NCBI GenBank assembly: GCA_001567485.1
Contig: JZRA01000132.1
Coordinates: 1-64,000, forward strand
Reading direction: 5' to 3'
Origin: Chloroflexi bacterium OLB13
GTDB taxonomy: Bacteria > Chloroflexota > Anaerolineae > Aggregatilineales > Phototrophicaceae
Length of the DNA stretch: 64,000 bases
Positions 1 to 7,868 of the stretch are shown here, piece after piece; position 1 is the first letter of the stretch, and each line of letters opens with the position of its first letter. A program made the position numbers and the translations under genes. Below the pieces are notes generated by a model that ran no database searches, had not been told where the DNA came from, and saw nothing but the letters and a program-made list of their open reading frames with translations.

Positions 1-535
1 CGTCGGTCAGCCACGTTTCAACCGCGTCAGCTGCGTGTTCGACCATAATCTGCGCGTTGATGATGTCATCGCCCATGAACGGCCGCAGCACGTAGGCCGC
101 CGGATCCATCTGGCCGGGCGGGCGTCCGATGCCGCAGCGCGCACGGGCAAATTCGCGCGTGCCGAGGTGCTGGATGATGCTGCGCACGCCGCGTTGTCCG
201 CCGTCGCCGCCGCCATTGCGCAGACGCAGTGTCCCCAAAGGCAGGTCGAGGTCGTCGGCCGCGACGATCAGCTTGTTGATGTCGATCTTGTAGAAGTCGA
301 TCAGGCCGCGCACGGCGACACCGCTCTCATTCATGTAGGTCAGCGGCTTGGCGAGCAGCACGCGCCGCCCGACGATTAGCCCGTCGGCAACGCTGGCGCG
401 CTTCTCGGTGCGCGAAAACGTCAGGCCGTGGCGCTTCGCCAACGTCTCGACGACCTTAAATCCCATGTTGTGGCGGGTGTTCTCATACTGTGGGCCGGGA
501 TTGCCCAGCCCAGCGATCAGCCAGCGTTCGCTCAT
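1..535 (-). CDS. pth: Peptidyl-tRNA hydrolase (partial, C-terminus off the window)
   Basis: Releases peptide from peptidyl-tRNAs dropped by stalled ribosomes, recycling tRNA in the cytoplasm. Read from the start at 535 the protein begins MSERWLIAGLGNPGPQYE and contains the family signature GNPG...TRHNMG, with Asn12 and His22 in the positions of the catalytic Asn10/His20 of the E. coli enzyme, then KPLTYMNESG and the DDLDLPLG segment carrying the catalytic Asp. About 178 codons are present, so only the last 10-20 residues of a usual 190-200 aa protein are missing beyond the window edge. No frameshift is seen. Divergent from ilvE across a 183-base gap. Confidence 0.95.
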   Translation of the reverse strand, partial: MSERWLIAGLGNPGPQYENTRHNMGFKVVETLAKRHGLTFSRTEKRASVADGLIVGRRVLLAKPLTYMNESGVAVRGLIDFYKIDINKLIVAADDLDLPLGTLRLRNGGGDGGQRGVRSIIQHLGTREFARARCGIGRPPGQMDPAAYVLRPFMGDDIINAQIMVEHAADAVETWLTD

Positions 536-648
536 ACAACTCCCTCGACATCATACGCAAAGGATACCACGGCGGGCCGCACGATCAGCCCCCAATTCGC
601 GGCCGGATGCGCGGTGAATTGGTCGGTTTTCCGGGCGCAATCTGGACG

Positions 649-678
649 TTGACCCGCCCGACGCCCGCACCCTACAAT
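649..678 (+). promoter_or_regulatory. Sigma70-type promoter of ilvE
   Basis: TTGACC at 649-654 and TACAAT at 673-678 are separated by 18 bases and lie 40 bases before the ilvE ATG at 719. Both hexamers are close to consensus. Inferred from sequence only. Confidence 0.55.
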
Positions 679-718
679 GTGATGCAAAGGGCGTCCGTTA
701 ACGGTGGAGGTCGAGGAT

Positions 719-1657
719 ATGACGCGGTTTGCGTATTTCAAGGGGCGTATCGTCCCGGCGGAGCAGGCGACGATCAGCGTCAAGAACCACGCGTTCAATT
801 ACGGAACGGCGGTGTTCGGCGGCTTGCGCGGATATTGGAACGCGGACGACGAGCAGCTTTACGTCTTTCGGCCGCTTGACCACTTCCGGCGCTTGATCCA
901 GTCGGCGTCGCTGCTGCGCATGACGGTTCCCCATACGCCGGAAGGTCTTGAGCACATCCTGATCGACCTGCTGCGCGCCGAGGGCTACCGCGAGAACGTG
1001 TATGTCCGGCCGCTGGTGTATAAGGACTTGGACGGCATCGGTGTGCGCCTGCACGACGTCCCCGACGCACTGACGATCTGGACGCTGCCATTCGGCAAGT
1101 ACATCGAGAAGGAAGAGGGCGCGCACGTCCACTTCTCGGCGTGGCGGCGCGTCGATGACAACGCTATCCCCGCGCGCGGTAAGATCAGCGGCAGCTACGC
1201 CAATTCCGCGCTTATCAAGTCGGATGCGGTGCTTGCAGGGTATGATGAGGCGCTGGTGCTGAATCAGGACGGCCACGTCAGCGAGGCCAGCGCGGCGAAC
1301 ATCTTCATGGCGCGCAACGGAACAGTGTTCACGCCGCCGGTGCAGAGCAATGTGCTGGAAGGCATCACGCGGCGCTCGTTGATCGAACTGCTGCGCAACG
1401 AAATGGGCGTCGACGTCGTAGAAAGAGATATTGACCGTACCGAGATTTATCTGGCTGACGAGGTCTTTTTGTGTGGCACGGGCGTGCAGATTGCGGCGAT
1501 CACACGCGTCGAACACCGCGCTATCGGCTCTGGTCGCATGGGCGAGATCACCAACGAACTGCGCACGCTGTATCAGAACGTCGTGACGGCGCGCGTCGAA
1601 AAGTATCGGAAGTGGTGCGCGCCGGTGTACGCCACCGAGCCGATGAGTGAGAGTTAA
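719..1657 (+). CDS. ilvE: Branched-chain amino acid aminotransferase
   Basis: PLP-dependent fold-type IV transaminase of 312 aa that interconverts Leu/Ile/Val and their 2-oxo acids. The segment GKISGSYANS holds Lys155, the expected Schiff-base lysine (Lys159 in E. coli IlvE), followed by the class IV signature around GYDEALVLNQDGHVSEASAANIF written here in shortened form as EALVLNQDGHVSEAS. The ATG at 719 is preferred over the upstream in-frame GTG at 704 because GGAGG (706-710) sits 8 bases before it. Length is typical of the family. D-amino-acid transaminase or 4-amino-4-deoxychorismate lyase are the alternatives within class IV, but the N-terminal NHAFNYGTAVFGGLRGY pattern fits IlvE best. 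Confidence 0.9.
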   Translation: MTRFAYFKGRIVPAEQATISVKNHAFNYGTAVFGGLRGYWNADDEQLYVFRPLDHFRRLIQSASLLRMTVPHTPEGLEHILIDLLRAEGYRENVYVRPLVYKDLDGIGVRLHDVPDALTIWTLPFGKYIEKEEGAHVHFSAWRRVDDNAIPARGKISGSYANSALIKSDAVLAGYDEALVLNQDGHVSEASAANIFMARNGTVFTPPVQSNVLEGITRRSLIELLRNEMGVDVVERDIDRTEIYLADEVFLCGTGVQIAAITRVEHRAIGSGRMGEITNELRTLYQNVVTARVEKYRKWCAPVYATEPMSES

Positions 1658-1741
1658 CCCTAGCCGGACAGTCGATTTGCGCCGAGCAGTACAACGGCGA
1701 GCCATACGCTGCGTGTGGCTCGCGATGGGTGAAGGAGTGGC

Positions 1742-2443
1742 ATGGCACAGGAAGCCGTAATCCGAGTCGAAGGCGTCACGAAGCAGCTGCCGTTGGGCAA
1801 GGTGATGATCGACGCTCTGCGCGGGGTGGATATGACCGTCTACAAAGGCGAGATGGTCGGGCTGGTCGGGCCATCCGGCAGCGGCAAGTCGACGCTGTTG
1901 GGCATCCTCGGCGGGCTGGATGCGCCGACGGCCGGCCGGGTCGAGATCGCCGGAATCGACACGACGCGCTTGGGCGAGGGGCGGATGACCGAAGTCCGCA
2001 ACGAGAATATCGGCTTTATCTTCCAGTTCTTCAACTTGATCCCCACGCTGACGGCGCTCGAAAACGTGATGCTGCCGATTCAGTTCGCGCGCAAACGGCA
2101 GTTCAACCCGGCCAAACGCGCCCGCGAACTGCTCAAGCTGCTCGGTTTAGGCGACCGGATGCACCACCGTCCGTCCGAGCTGTCGGGCGGCCAGCAGCAG
2201 CGCGTCGCGATTGCCCGTGCGCTGGCGAACAACCCGCCGCTGATCCTCGCCGACGAACCGACCGGCAACCTCGACACCGAGTCGGGCAAGCTGGTGCTGG
2301 ATACTCTGCGGCAAATCCGTGAGGAAAGCGGCACGACCGTGCTGCTGGTCACGCACGATCCCGACATCGCCGCCGGCATGGATCGCGTGCTGACGCTGGT
2401 GGATGGCCGGATCGTCGAGCACAACCATGTGCCGGTTGCCTAG
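1742..2443 (+). CDS. ABC transporter ATP-binding protein, LolD/MacB type
   Basis: Soluble ATPase subunit of 233 aa. Walker A GPSGSGKST (about 43-51), the Q-loop, signature LSGGQQQRVAIARAL, Walker B with DEPTGNLD, and the switch His in LVTHD are all intact, so it should be active. The GNLD after Walker B and the overall length fit the LolD/MacB/FtsE group that powers extrusion-type permeases (lipoproteins, macrolides, peptides). No permease gene follows: the next gene is convergent and overlaps the stop codon. Its membrane partner must be encoded elsewhere, so the substrate cannot be named. RBS GAAGGAG precedes the ATG. Confidence 0.9.
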   Translation: MAQEAVIRVEGVTKQLPLGKVMIDALRGVDMTVYKGEMVGLVGPSGSGKSTLLGILGGLDAPTAGRVEIAGIDTTRLGEGRMTEVRNENIGFIFQFFNLIPTLTALENVMLPIQFARKRQFNPAKRARELLKLLGLGDRMHHRPSELSGGQQQRVAIARALANNPPLILADEPTGNLDTESGKLVLDTLRQIREESGTTVLLVTHDPDIAAGMDRVLTLVDGRIVEHNHVPVA

Positions 2444-3001
2444 CGTCCGAGCGTCAGCGCGAGACCGGCGACCAACAGCAGGGTAGGGGGAACGAACAGT
2501 GGTGCGCCGCGTGTGAGGGCGTAGTGCGAGACAGCCGCCACCGCCGCGAGCACCAATCCCCACGCAATCACGGTCGAGAAACCGCCGTTAGCGAGGCCGA
2601 TTCCGAACACGACAAACGCCGCATCGGTGAAGTACACGTACAGGACGAATCCGCGCTCCTTGACGGCGGTCGCGGCGGCGTGGGCGTCGGGGATCAGCAT
2701 ACGTCGGCGCGCAAGCTGGAAGCCATTGACTGAAGCCGAGAATCGCCAGCAGCGCGCCTGCTGCGACCGGCCACTGCATCGCCCAATAGCGCGTGTCGAG
2801 CACGGCGATCAGCGCTGCCAGCGTGAGGCTGAACGCGACGATCATCACGCCGACGCCGAACTGCACCGAATCGCGCCGCCAGCTTGAGTCGATGCGCGCG
2901 ATGGCGGCTGTGAGCGAGTCCGTGCGTCGAACCACGGGACGATACGCGAAGCCGAGGAATCCCACCGCGCCGGCGATGAGCAGCAGCCCCACCAGTGTCA
3001 T
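2440..3001 (-). pseudogene. Frameshifted integral membrane protein (unknown family)
   Basis: Two overlapping minus-strand frames form one protein when joined. The upstream frame starts at 3001 (MTLVGLLLIAGAVGFLGFAY) and reads to about 2720; the downstream frame carries on as LARRRMLIPDAHAAATAV to a stop at 2440-2442. Removing one C of the CC doublet (GG at 2718-2719 on the plus strand) joins them smoothly as ...GFSQWLQLARRRML. The joined product, about 186 aa, has roughly five hydrophobic segments with a short cytoplasmic stretch between. No family recognised. Its stop overlaps the stop of the convergent ABC ATPase in the palindrome CTAG. Either an assembly indel or a recently broken gene. 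Confidence 0.6.
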
Positions 3002-3083
3002 GGCACGCTATTCCGCCGTTCCAGAGCCGAGGGAGTTAAGCCGCACGCTGCCGCCGTTCAGCATGGCGTGTGATAGGGTGCCA

Positions 3084-3119
3084 CACTCATCACCCGTCAC
3101 TTTCAACTTCGCACTTCAG
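3084..3119 (+). repeat. Solo 3' end of the dispersed CTAAGC element
   Basis: The stretch ctcatcacccgtcacttt followed by caacttcgcacttcag matches the last 35 or so bases of the intergenic element found in full at 19061, 31327, 42924 and 46211. It runs into the stop codon of the epimerase (3116-3118). The remaining gap 3002-3115 shows no gene. Confidence 0.5.
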
Positions 3120-4147
3120 GCCGTCTTGTGCGCGTATTTCGCGCGGATGGTCGGGACGAGGTAGTCGTTGAAAGCGCGGTCGGCGTCGTATTCTGGCATC
3201 CAGCCCCAGTCGCGGCGCGCGGCGCTGTCGTCCAGATTGGCCGGCCAGCTGTCGACGATGTTCTGCCGGCCCGGTGTGGGCGCAAAGGTGATGTCGGCGT
3301 GCGGGAACGCGGCGCGCACGCGTTCGGCTACCTGCTCGGCGCTCAGGCTGAACGCGGTCAGGTTGTAGACGGAACGGGTGAGGGCGTCGGCGGGAGCCTG
3401 CGCCAGCTCGATCAGCGCGCGGATCGCGTCCGGCATCGCCATGAAGGGCATGGTCGTGTCAGGCCGCACGAAGCACGCGTAAGGCTTGCCATCGGCGGCG
3501 TGGTGCAGCATCTCCGGCGCGAAATCGGACGTCCCGCCGGCCGGCATAGTCGTCGCGCTGATGAGGCCGGGGAAGCGCACGCTGCGAAAATCGATGCCGC
3601 TTGGCGTGGGGTTGGCGGCCAACTGCCGGTAGTGCTGTGCATAGTAGCGGCCGAGGTGTTCGCAGTAGAGCTTGTTGCAGCCGTACATGGTAATCGGATT
3701 GAGGTACGAATCCTCACTCACCGGCGGCGCGCTAGCCTTCGCTGTGAGGTTGGGCATGCCGTACACCGCCACCGACGAAGGGAAGATGAACGTCACCGGC
3801 TTACCGCGCCACTCCGCTTGATCGATCGCCATGTGCAGCAGGTTGAGCGTGCCGCGCACGTTGACGCGGTGCGCTGCTTCGGGGCGGAATTCGCTGTGCG
3901 TGCTGAGCAGTGCGGCGAGGTGGTAGATCGTGTCGATGTCGTACTCGCTCGACAAGTTTTCGAGCAGATCGACATCGAGGATGTCGCCGACGATGGACTG
4001 ATCCACCAGCGGCAGCACGTCGGCGTCGAGGCTGCGCAGGTCGAGGACGACGATGTCAGGCGGGTTGGGCTGAGCGCGCAATTGGCGGATCAGGCCATGG
4101 CCGACCTCGCCGTTCGCGCCCGTGATGAGCGTAATGCGCCGGCGCAT
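3116..4147 (-). CDS. NAD-dependent epimerase/dehydratase (extended SDR)
   Basis: A 343 aa extended short-chain dehydrogenase. Visible features are the N-terminal Rossmann motif TGANGEVGHG (about 9-18), an Asp-rich NAD-contact segment, SSVAVYG with the catalytic Ser region, and the active-site pair in YGCNKLYCE (Tyr-x3-Lys). The family converts nucleotide sugars or acts on L-threonine (Tdh-like SDRs); the short N-terminus with ITLITGANGEVGHGLI and the FxYCxH-like region resemble the latter group, but the substrate cannot be fixed from sequence. It starts 3 bases after the MaoC gene stop, so the two are almost surely co-transcribed; the pairing suggests an acyl or keto-acid pathway rather than cell-surface sugar work. 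Confidence 0.85.
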   Translation of the reverse strand: MRRRITLITGANGEVGHGLIRQLRAQPNPPDIVVLDLRSLDADVLPLVDQSIVGDILDVDLLENLSSEYDIDTIYHLAALLSTHSEFRPEAAHRVNVRGTLNLLHMAIDQAEWRGKPVTFIFPSSVAVYGMPNLTAKASAPPVSEDSYLNPITMYGCNKLYCEHLGRYYAQHYRQLAANPTPSGIDFRSVRFPGLISATTMPAGGTSDFAPEMLHHAADGKPYACFVRPDTTMPFMAMPDAIRALIELAQAPADALTRSVYNLTAFSLSAEQVAERVRAAFPHADITFAPTPGRQNIVDSWPANLDDSAARRDWGWMPEYDADRAFNDYLVPTIRAKYAHKTA

Positions 4148-4150
4148 GGG

Positions 4151-4606
4151 CTACTCCGCGGCGGGCTTGCTGGCGACCAGCACCGTCCATGCGCCGCTCT
4201 GGACGGTCTTTCCGTTCTGGTTGACGATCTTGACGTCCAGCGTGACCATGCCGCCGCCGAGGCGCGGCGCTTCCTGCTTTTCCTTCACCGTGAGCTGAAC
4301 GTGCAGCGTGTCGCCGATCAACACCGGCAGGCTGAACTTCATCTCAAGGCTGCGGAAGGCGAGGATCGTCTTTTCCATGAAGCCGAGCTGATACGCTTGA
4401 CCGACGGCGTAGCTGAGCGACAGCATGCCGTGAGCGATGCGCTGACCCATCATGTGAGTCTTCATGTATTCGGCGTCGAAGTGCATCGGGTTGAAGTCGC
4501 CGGTGAGCGCGCCGAACTGCACGATGTCGGTCTCGGTGATCGTGCGCCCGCGTGTGACCATCGTCACGCCGACTTCATAGTCTTGAAAATAGAGGCCGGT
4601 TTGCAT
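4151..4606 (-). CDS. MaoC-family (R)-enoyl-CoA hydratase-like protein
   Basis: A 151 aa single hot-dog-fold protein. The hydratase-2 signature is clear: DFNPMHFDAEYMK with the catalytic Asp and His, followed by GQRIAHGML. Such proteins hydrate trans-2-enoyl-CoA to (R)-3-hydroxyacyl-CoA or act on related thioesters. The ATG at 4606 is chosen because GGGGGA lies 4 bases upstream and because the 22-codon extension to 4672 would run into the SRP RNA gene. Last residues ASKPAAE. The downstream epimerase follows after 3 bases. Confidence 0.88.
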   Translation of the reverse strand: MQTGLYFQDYEVGVTMVTRGRTITETDIVQFGALTGDFNPMHFDAEYMKTHMMGQRIAHGMLSLSYAVGQAYQLGFMEKTILAFRSLEMKFSLPVLIGDTLHVQLTVKEKQEAPRLGGGMVTLDVKIVNQNGKTVQSGAWTVLVASKPAAE

Positions 4607-4630
4607 CAAGTCCCCCGTTCCAAACGGAAA

Positions 4631-4767
4631 GGGTTGCCCGCAGCGTACTGAAACCCGGTTTACCTGCGGCACCCAGTTAGCAACTTAGTGCTGCTACCTT
4701 CCGGTCCTGACACGGTTCGAAGCATCCTGCCGCGCAGGGCCGGGTTCCAGTGTGTTGAGGGCAACCC
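4631..4767 (-). ncRNA. ffs: Signal recognition particle RNA (4.5S-type)
   Basis: On the minus strand GTCAGGACCGGAAGGTAGCA is the conserved SRP domain IV hairpin: a GGAA tetraloop closed by CC/GG, with the symmetric internal loop strands CAGG and AGCAGC that bind Ffh. The proposed ends GGGTTGCCC (4767-4759) and GGGCAACCC (4639-4631) are perfectly complementary, giving the closing helix of the hairpin RNA. Length about 137 nt, somewhat longer than E. coli 4.5S RNA. It targets ribosomes making membrane proteins to FtsY/SecYEG. The 3' end lies 25 bases before the maoC start on the same strand, so read-through transcription of maoC is possible. Confidence 0.88.
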
Positions 4768-4849
4768 TTCACACATGTGTGTTCTAACGCCGCAAATGGC
4801 ACGGCTGATATTGACCTCAGTGTATCAGAGGCGCCGCGCCTGTTCAAGA

Positions 4850-5185
4850 CTACTCCAGCACGACAGCCGTGCCGCTGGCGTTCACCATCAGCATGGATGC
4901 GCCTTGACCGACCGTTTCGTAGTCGAGATCGACGCCCAACACGGCGTTCGCGCCCAGCGCCGACGCGCGATCCATCATCTCCTGAAGCGCAGCGTTGCGC
5001 GCCTCGTTGAGCGTGGTCTCGTAGGCCTTGCTGCGCCCACCGAAGATGTCGCTCAGGCCGGCCATGAAGTCCTTAAAGACGTTGGCGCCGAGGATCGTCT
5101 CGCCGGTGACAATGCCGAGATAGCGGGAGATGGTGTAACCCTCGACGGTGTTGGTCGTCGTGACGATCATTTTGCTGCTAGCCAT
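4850..5185 (-). CDS. YbjQ/UPF0145 (DUF74) family protein
   Basis: A 111 aa cytoplasmic protein of the YbjQ family, which forms pentameric rings and is labelled heavy-metal-binding in some databases without a proven role. Diagnostic segments are the N-terminal [18 protein letters not shown], then [13 protein letters not shown], a helix with [10 protein letters not shown], and [16 protein letters not shown]. The start at 5185 is preferred over the longer frame to 5254 because GGAGG lies 7 bases upstream. It sits between SRP RNA and gatB on the same strand, 84 bases from gatB. Confidence 0.88.
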   Translation of the reverse strand: MASSKMIVTTTNTVEGYTISRYLGIVTGETILGANVFKDFMAGLSDIFGGRSKAYETTLNEARNAALQEMMDRASALGANAVLGVDLDYETVGQGASMLMVNASGTAVVLE

Positions 5186-5269
5186 TTCGATCCTCCGAGT
5201 TCGATACCAGACACTACTATATACGGGGCAAATCTGCGCTGCGTCGCGCCCCAACCATTGGGGATGCGC

Positions 5270-6724
5270 CTACTGCCGCCGTGCTTCCAACGCTTCGGCC
5301 AGCAGATCGGTGACGGCCTGCGGATTGCCTTTGCCCTTCAGCGCCGCCATGCACTGACCCATGAGCGCCTTGATGAGCTTGTCCTTGCCGGCCAGATAAC
5401 CCGCCACCATATCGGGGTTCGCGTTCAGCACCGTCTCAATCGTCTCGCGCAGCACGCCCGTATCGCTGACCTGTTCGAGGCCCAGCTGCTTCACGAGCGC
5501 CGACGGCATCTGGCCGGATTCCCACATATGCGAGAGCAGCGTATTGGCGGTGGTGTTGTTGATCGTCCCGGCCTGCACCAGCGCGATCAACTCGGCCAGC
5601 ATCGCCGGTGTGATTCGGATGCGGCCGATCTCGTCATAACCGACGTTGGCCTCGTTCATCGTGCGGAACAGCCCGCCGAGCATCCAGTTGACGGCTTGCT
5701 TCGCGGGCGCGCCTTCCGCCAGCATCGCCTCGAAGAAGTCGGCGATAGCGCGGTCTTCGACCAGCCGGCGCGCCTCGTAGTCGGTGACGCCGTAATCGGC
5801 GGTGTAGCGCACGACCTTCGCGTCGGGCAGCTCAGGCAGATGCGCGCGCACCTCCTCGACCCAGTCGCGGCTGACCTCGATCACCGGGATGTCTGGCTCC
5901 GGGAAATAGCGATATTCGTCGGCGCGTTCCTTATAACGCTGTACGACAATCTTGCCGCCCGCTTCGTCCCAGCCCAGTGTGGCCGGTGTGACCGCGCCGC
6001 CGGACTCATACTGCCGGATTTGCCATGCCACCTCGGCGTCGATGGCGCGTACCATGCTGCGGATGCTGTTGAGGTTCTTGATCTCGCGCCGCGTGCGGAA
6101 GGCGGTGTCGTCTTTGTGCATCACGCTGACGTTGGCCTCGAAACGCAGCACGCCCTTCGACATGTCGCCGTGGTTGACACCGAGGTACTGCAGAAGCGCG
6201 CGCAGCTTGCGTGAATACGCTTCGGCCTCGGCGCTGCTGAAGATGTCCGGCTCGGAGACGATCTCCAACAGCGGCACGCCGGCCCGGTTGTAATCGACGA
6301 GGCTCGATCCATCGCCCTCGTGGGTGAGCTTGCCGGTGTCCTCTTCCAGATGCGCGCGGCGAACGCGAATCCGCTTGGTCTCGCCATCCAGCGCGATGTC
6401 GATATAACCATTGACGGCCAATGGCCGGTCGTACTGGCTGATCTGAAAGCCCTTCGGCAGATCGGGATAGAAGTAGCTCTTGCGGGCGAACTGGTTGACC
6501 GGCGGAATCTCGCAGTTGAGCGCCAAGCCCACCATCATCGCGTATTCGACCGCCTGCATGTTGACGACCGGCAGCGTGCCGGGCAGCCCAAGCGACAGCG
6601 GATCGACGGCGGTGTTGGGCGCGGCCTCGACGCTGTCGACCACCGGGCAGGGGCTAAACATCTTGCTCTCGGTGAGCAGTTCGGCATGCACTTCCAAGCC
6701 GATGATCGTTTTCCAATCCGACAT
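5270..6724 (-). CDS. gatB: Aspartyl/glutamyl-tRNA(Asn/Gln) amidotransferase subunit B
   Basis: The tRNA-binding kinase subunit of GatCAB, which makes Gln-tRNA(Gln) and Asn-tRNA(Asn) by amidating misacylated tRNA. The 484 aa product begins MSDWKTIIGLEVHAELLT and shows the family blocks KSYFYPDLPKGFQISQYD, RIRVRRAHLEEDTGKLTH, DYNRAGVPLLEIVSEPD and the C-terminal Yqey-like tail domain ending in ALEARRQ. The start at 6724 matches the conserved N-terminus; the frame extension to 6841 runs through a terminator hairpin and the preceding gene. gatA and gatC are not adjacent. Confidence 0.96.
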   Translation of the reverse strand: MSDWKTIIGLEVHAELLTESKMFSPCPVVDSVEAAPNTAVDPLSLGLPGTLPVVNMQAVEYAMMVGLALNCEIPPVNQFARKSYFYPDLPKGFQISQYDRPLAVNGYIDIALDGETKRIRVRRAHLEEDTGKLTHEGDGSSLVDYNRAGVPLLEIVSEPDIFSSAEAEAYSRKLRALLQYLGVNHGDMSKGVLRFEANVSVMHKDDTAFRTRREIKNLNSIRSMVRAIDAEVAWQIRQYESGGAVTPATLGWDEAGGKIVVQRYKERADEYRYFPEPDIPVIEVSRDWVEEVRAHLPELPDAKVVRYTADYGVTDYEARRLVEDRAIADFFEAMLAEGAPAKQAVNWMLGGLFRTMNEANVGYDEIGRIRITPAMLAELIALVQAGTINNTTANTLLSHMWESGQMPSALVKQLGLEQVSDTGVLRETIETVLNANPDMVAGYLAGKDKLIKALMGQCMAALKGKGNPQAVTDLLAEALEARRQ

Positions 6725-6742
6725 TCGAGAGTCCTGTTCATT

Positions 6743-6767
6743 AAAAGGCGCGGCCAGTGACCGCGCC
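6743..6767 (-). terminator. Intrinsic terminator of the LysM/lamin-tail gene
   Basis: GGCGCGG and CCGCGCC (6747-6753, 6761-6767) form a perfect 7-bp stem with a 7-base loop; on the minus strand it is followed by TTTT (6746-6743). It separates the LysM gene from gatB, which is transcribed in the same direction. Confidence 0.7.
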
Positions 6768-6788
6768 ATTATACCGCGCTTATCGTGG

Positions 6789-7781
6789 CTAGTCCCCGCT
6801 AATGCGCAGGGTGGCCTGCACCGCGCCGGTCGCATCCTCAAGCGTGATCACGTCGCCGGGATCGCCCCACACCGGGCGGGTGAGGTTCCAATAGCGACGC
6901 AGCGGGGTGTTCTCGCCGACCTGTGTCCACACTTCGAGCAGGCCGTCGTTGAAGAGGCGCGTCTCAGGGAAAGTGTACACGTTGCCGTCGAGGTCGCGAA
7001 GCGTCCAGCCCGTCAGGTTGACCGTCGCGCCGCGGTTGATGATGACCAGATGCTCGCTGGTGATGTCTCCCGCGCCCAGCACCTCGTCGACCTCGACCTG
7101 TGCGTTCTCGGCGGTCGGGGCGAGCGTGACGGTGGGCGTCAGAGTCGGCTCCGGCGTCACACCGGGCGCCAGTGTCGCCGTTGCGCCGGCCGTGCTGTCG
7201 TTCGCGCCGCCCGGAACCGGAGTCGTCCCAAGCAGGGCGCACCCCTCAAGCGGGACGATGAGCGTTTCCCCGATCTGGAGGAAGCGTGCATCGTCCTCGG
7301 TGAGGCCGTTGACCTCGAGGATCGAGAACACGTTGGTATCGTAGAATTCTGCGAGTCGGCCCGGGCTTTCGCCTTCAGCCAAGACATGCAGAATGCACCC
7401 GGCCGGCAGCGCGTTGATCGTAGCTTGCGCGTTGGGGTCGCCGGCGAGGGCCGGATTGATCGTCGGCGCTTCGGTGGGGGCCGCCTGCGCCGACTCGGTT
7501 GATCCGGGCGCAGCGACGACGGGCGTGTTGAGCGGGTCAAGCACGCCGGTCGGGATCGAGGCGATGGTGCCCGGTTCTGGCGTGGCTGTGATGATCCGCA
7601 CAACGGGCGTGGTGTTCGGGTCTGGAGAGGCCGTGATGATAAGCAGCACCGTGGCGAACCCCGCCGGTGATTCGCTGGTCTCAGCCGGCGCCGACCCCAG
7701 CATGCTCACGACGACGAACGCTACCCCGGCCGTGATCAGGACGTTCAGCACGACGAAGATGAAGAAGCCGCGGGCGCGCAT
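6789..7781 (-). CDS. Membrane-anchored LysM and lamin-tail domain protein
   Basis: A 330 aa protein with one N-terminal membrane segment (about 5-28) and a short basic N-tip, suggesting a signal anchor. A Thr/Pro/Ala-rich linker (30-125) leads to a LysM-like peptidoglycan-binding domain (about 127-178, from AGCILHVLAEGESPGRLAE to GETLIVPLEGC), flanked by Cys129 and Cys181, which could pair. A second PT-rich linker (185-225) leads to a C-terminal lamin-tail beta-sandwich (about 227-328), recognised by VIINRGATVNLTGWTLRD. It lies directly downstream of ftsZ but is separated from it by a strong hairpin. Likely a wall-associated envelope protein; partner unknown. Confidence 0.82.
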   Translation of the reverse strand: MRARGFFIFVVLNVLITAGVAFVVVSMLGSAPAETSESPAGFATVLLIITASPDPNTTPVVRIITATPEPGTIASIPTGVLDPLNTPVVAAPGSTESAQAAPTEAPTINPALAGDPNAQATINALPAGCILHVLAEGESPGRLAEFYDTNVFSILEVNGLTEDDARFLQIGETLIVPLEGCALLGTTPVPGGANDSTAGATATLAPGVTPEPTLTPTVTLAPTAENAQVEVDEVLGAGDITSEHLVIINRGATVNLTGWTLRDLDGNVYTFPETRLFNDGLLEVWTQVGENTPLRRYWNLTRPVWGDPGDVITLEDATGAVQATLRISGD

Positions 7782-7806
7782 GGGTTACCCTCCAGTGCTG
7801 TGACCA

Positions 7807-7845
7807 AAGCGGGGCGCATCAACGTGTGTTCGATGCGCCCCGCTT
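7807..7845 (-). terminator. Strong hairpin after ftsZ
   Basis: AAGCGGGGCGCATC (7807-7820) is perfectly complementary to GATGCGCCCCGCTT (7832-7845), a 14-bp stem with an 11-base loop. The minus-strand U-tract is weak (CTTTGG), so it may attenuate or protect the 3' end rather than fully terminate. Confidence 0.6.
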
Positions 7846-7868
7846 GATGTCTCGAACAAGCCGGTCGA

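Noticed and set aside
698-1705. 335-codon minus-strand frame over ilvE
   Set aside because: Shadow of ilvE, whose PLP-binding motifs are intact.
3128-4651. 507-codon plus-strand frame over the epimerase and MaoC genes
   Set aside because: Antisense to two genes with clear family motifs.
7807-7845. Operator reading of the 14-bp inverted repeat after ftsZ
   Set aside because: Lies downstream of ftsZ and 26 bases upstream of the LysM start; a 3' hairpin is simpler, though dual use cannot be excluded.
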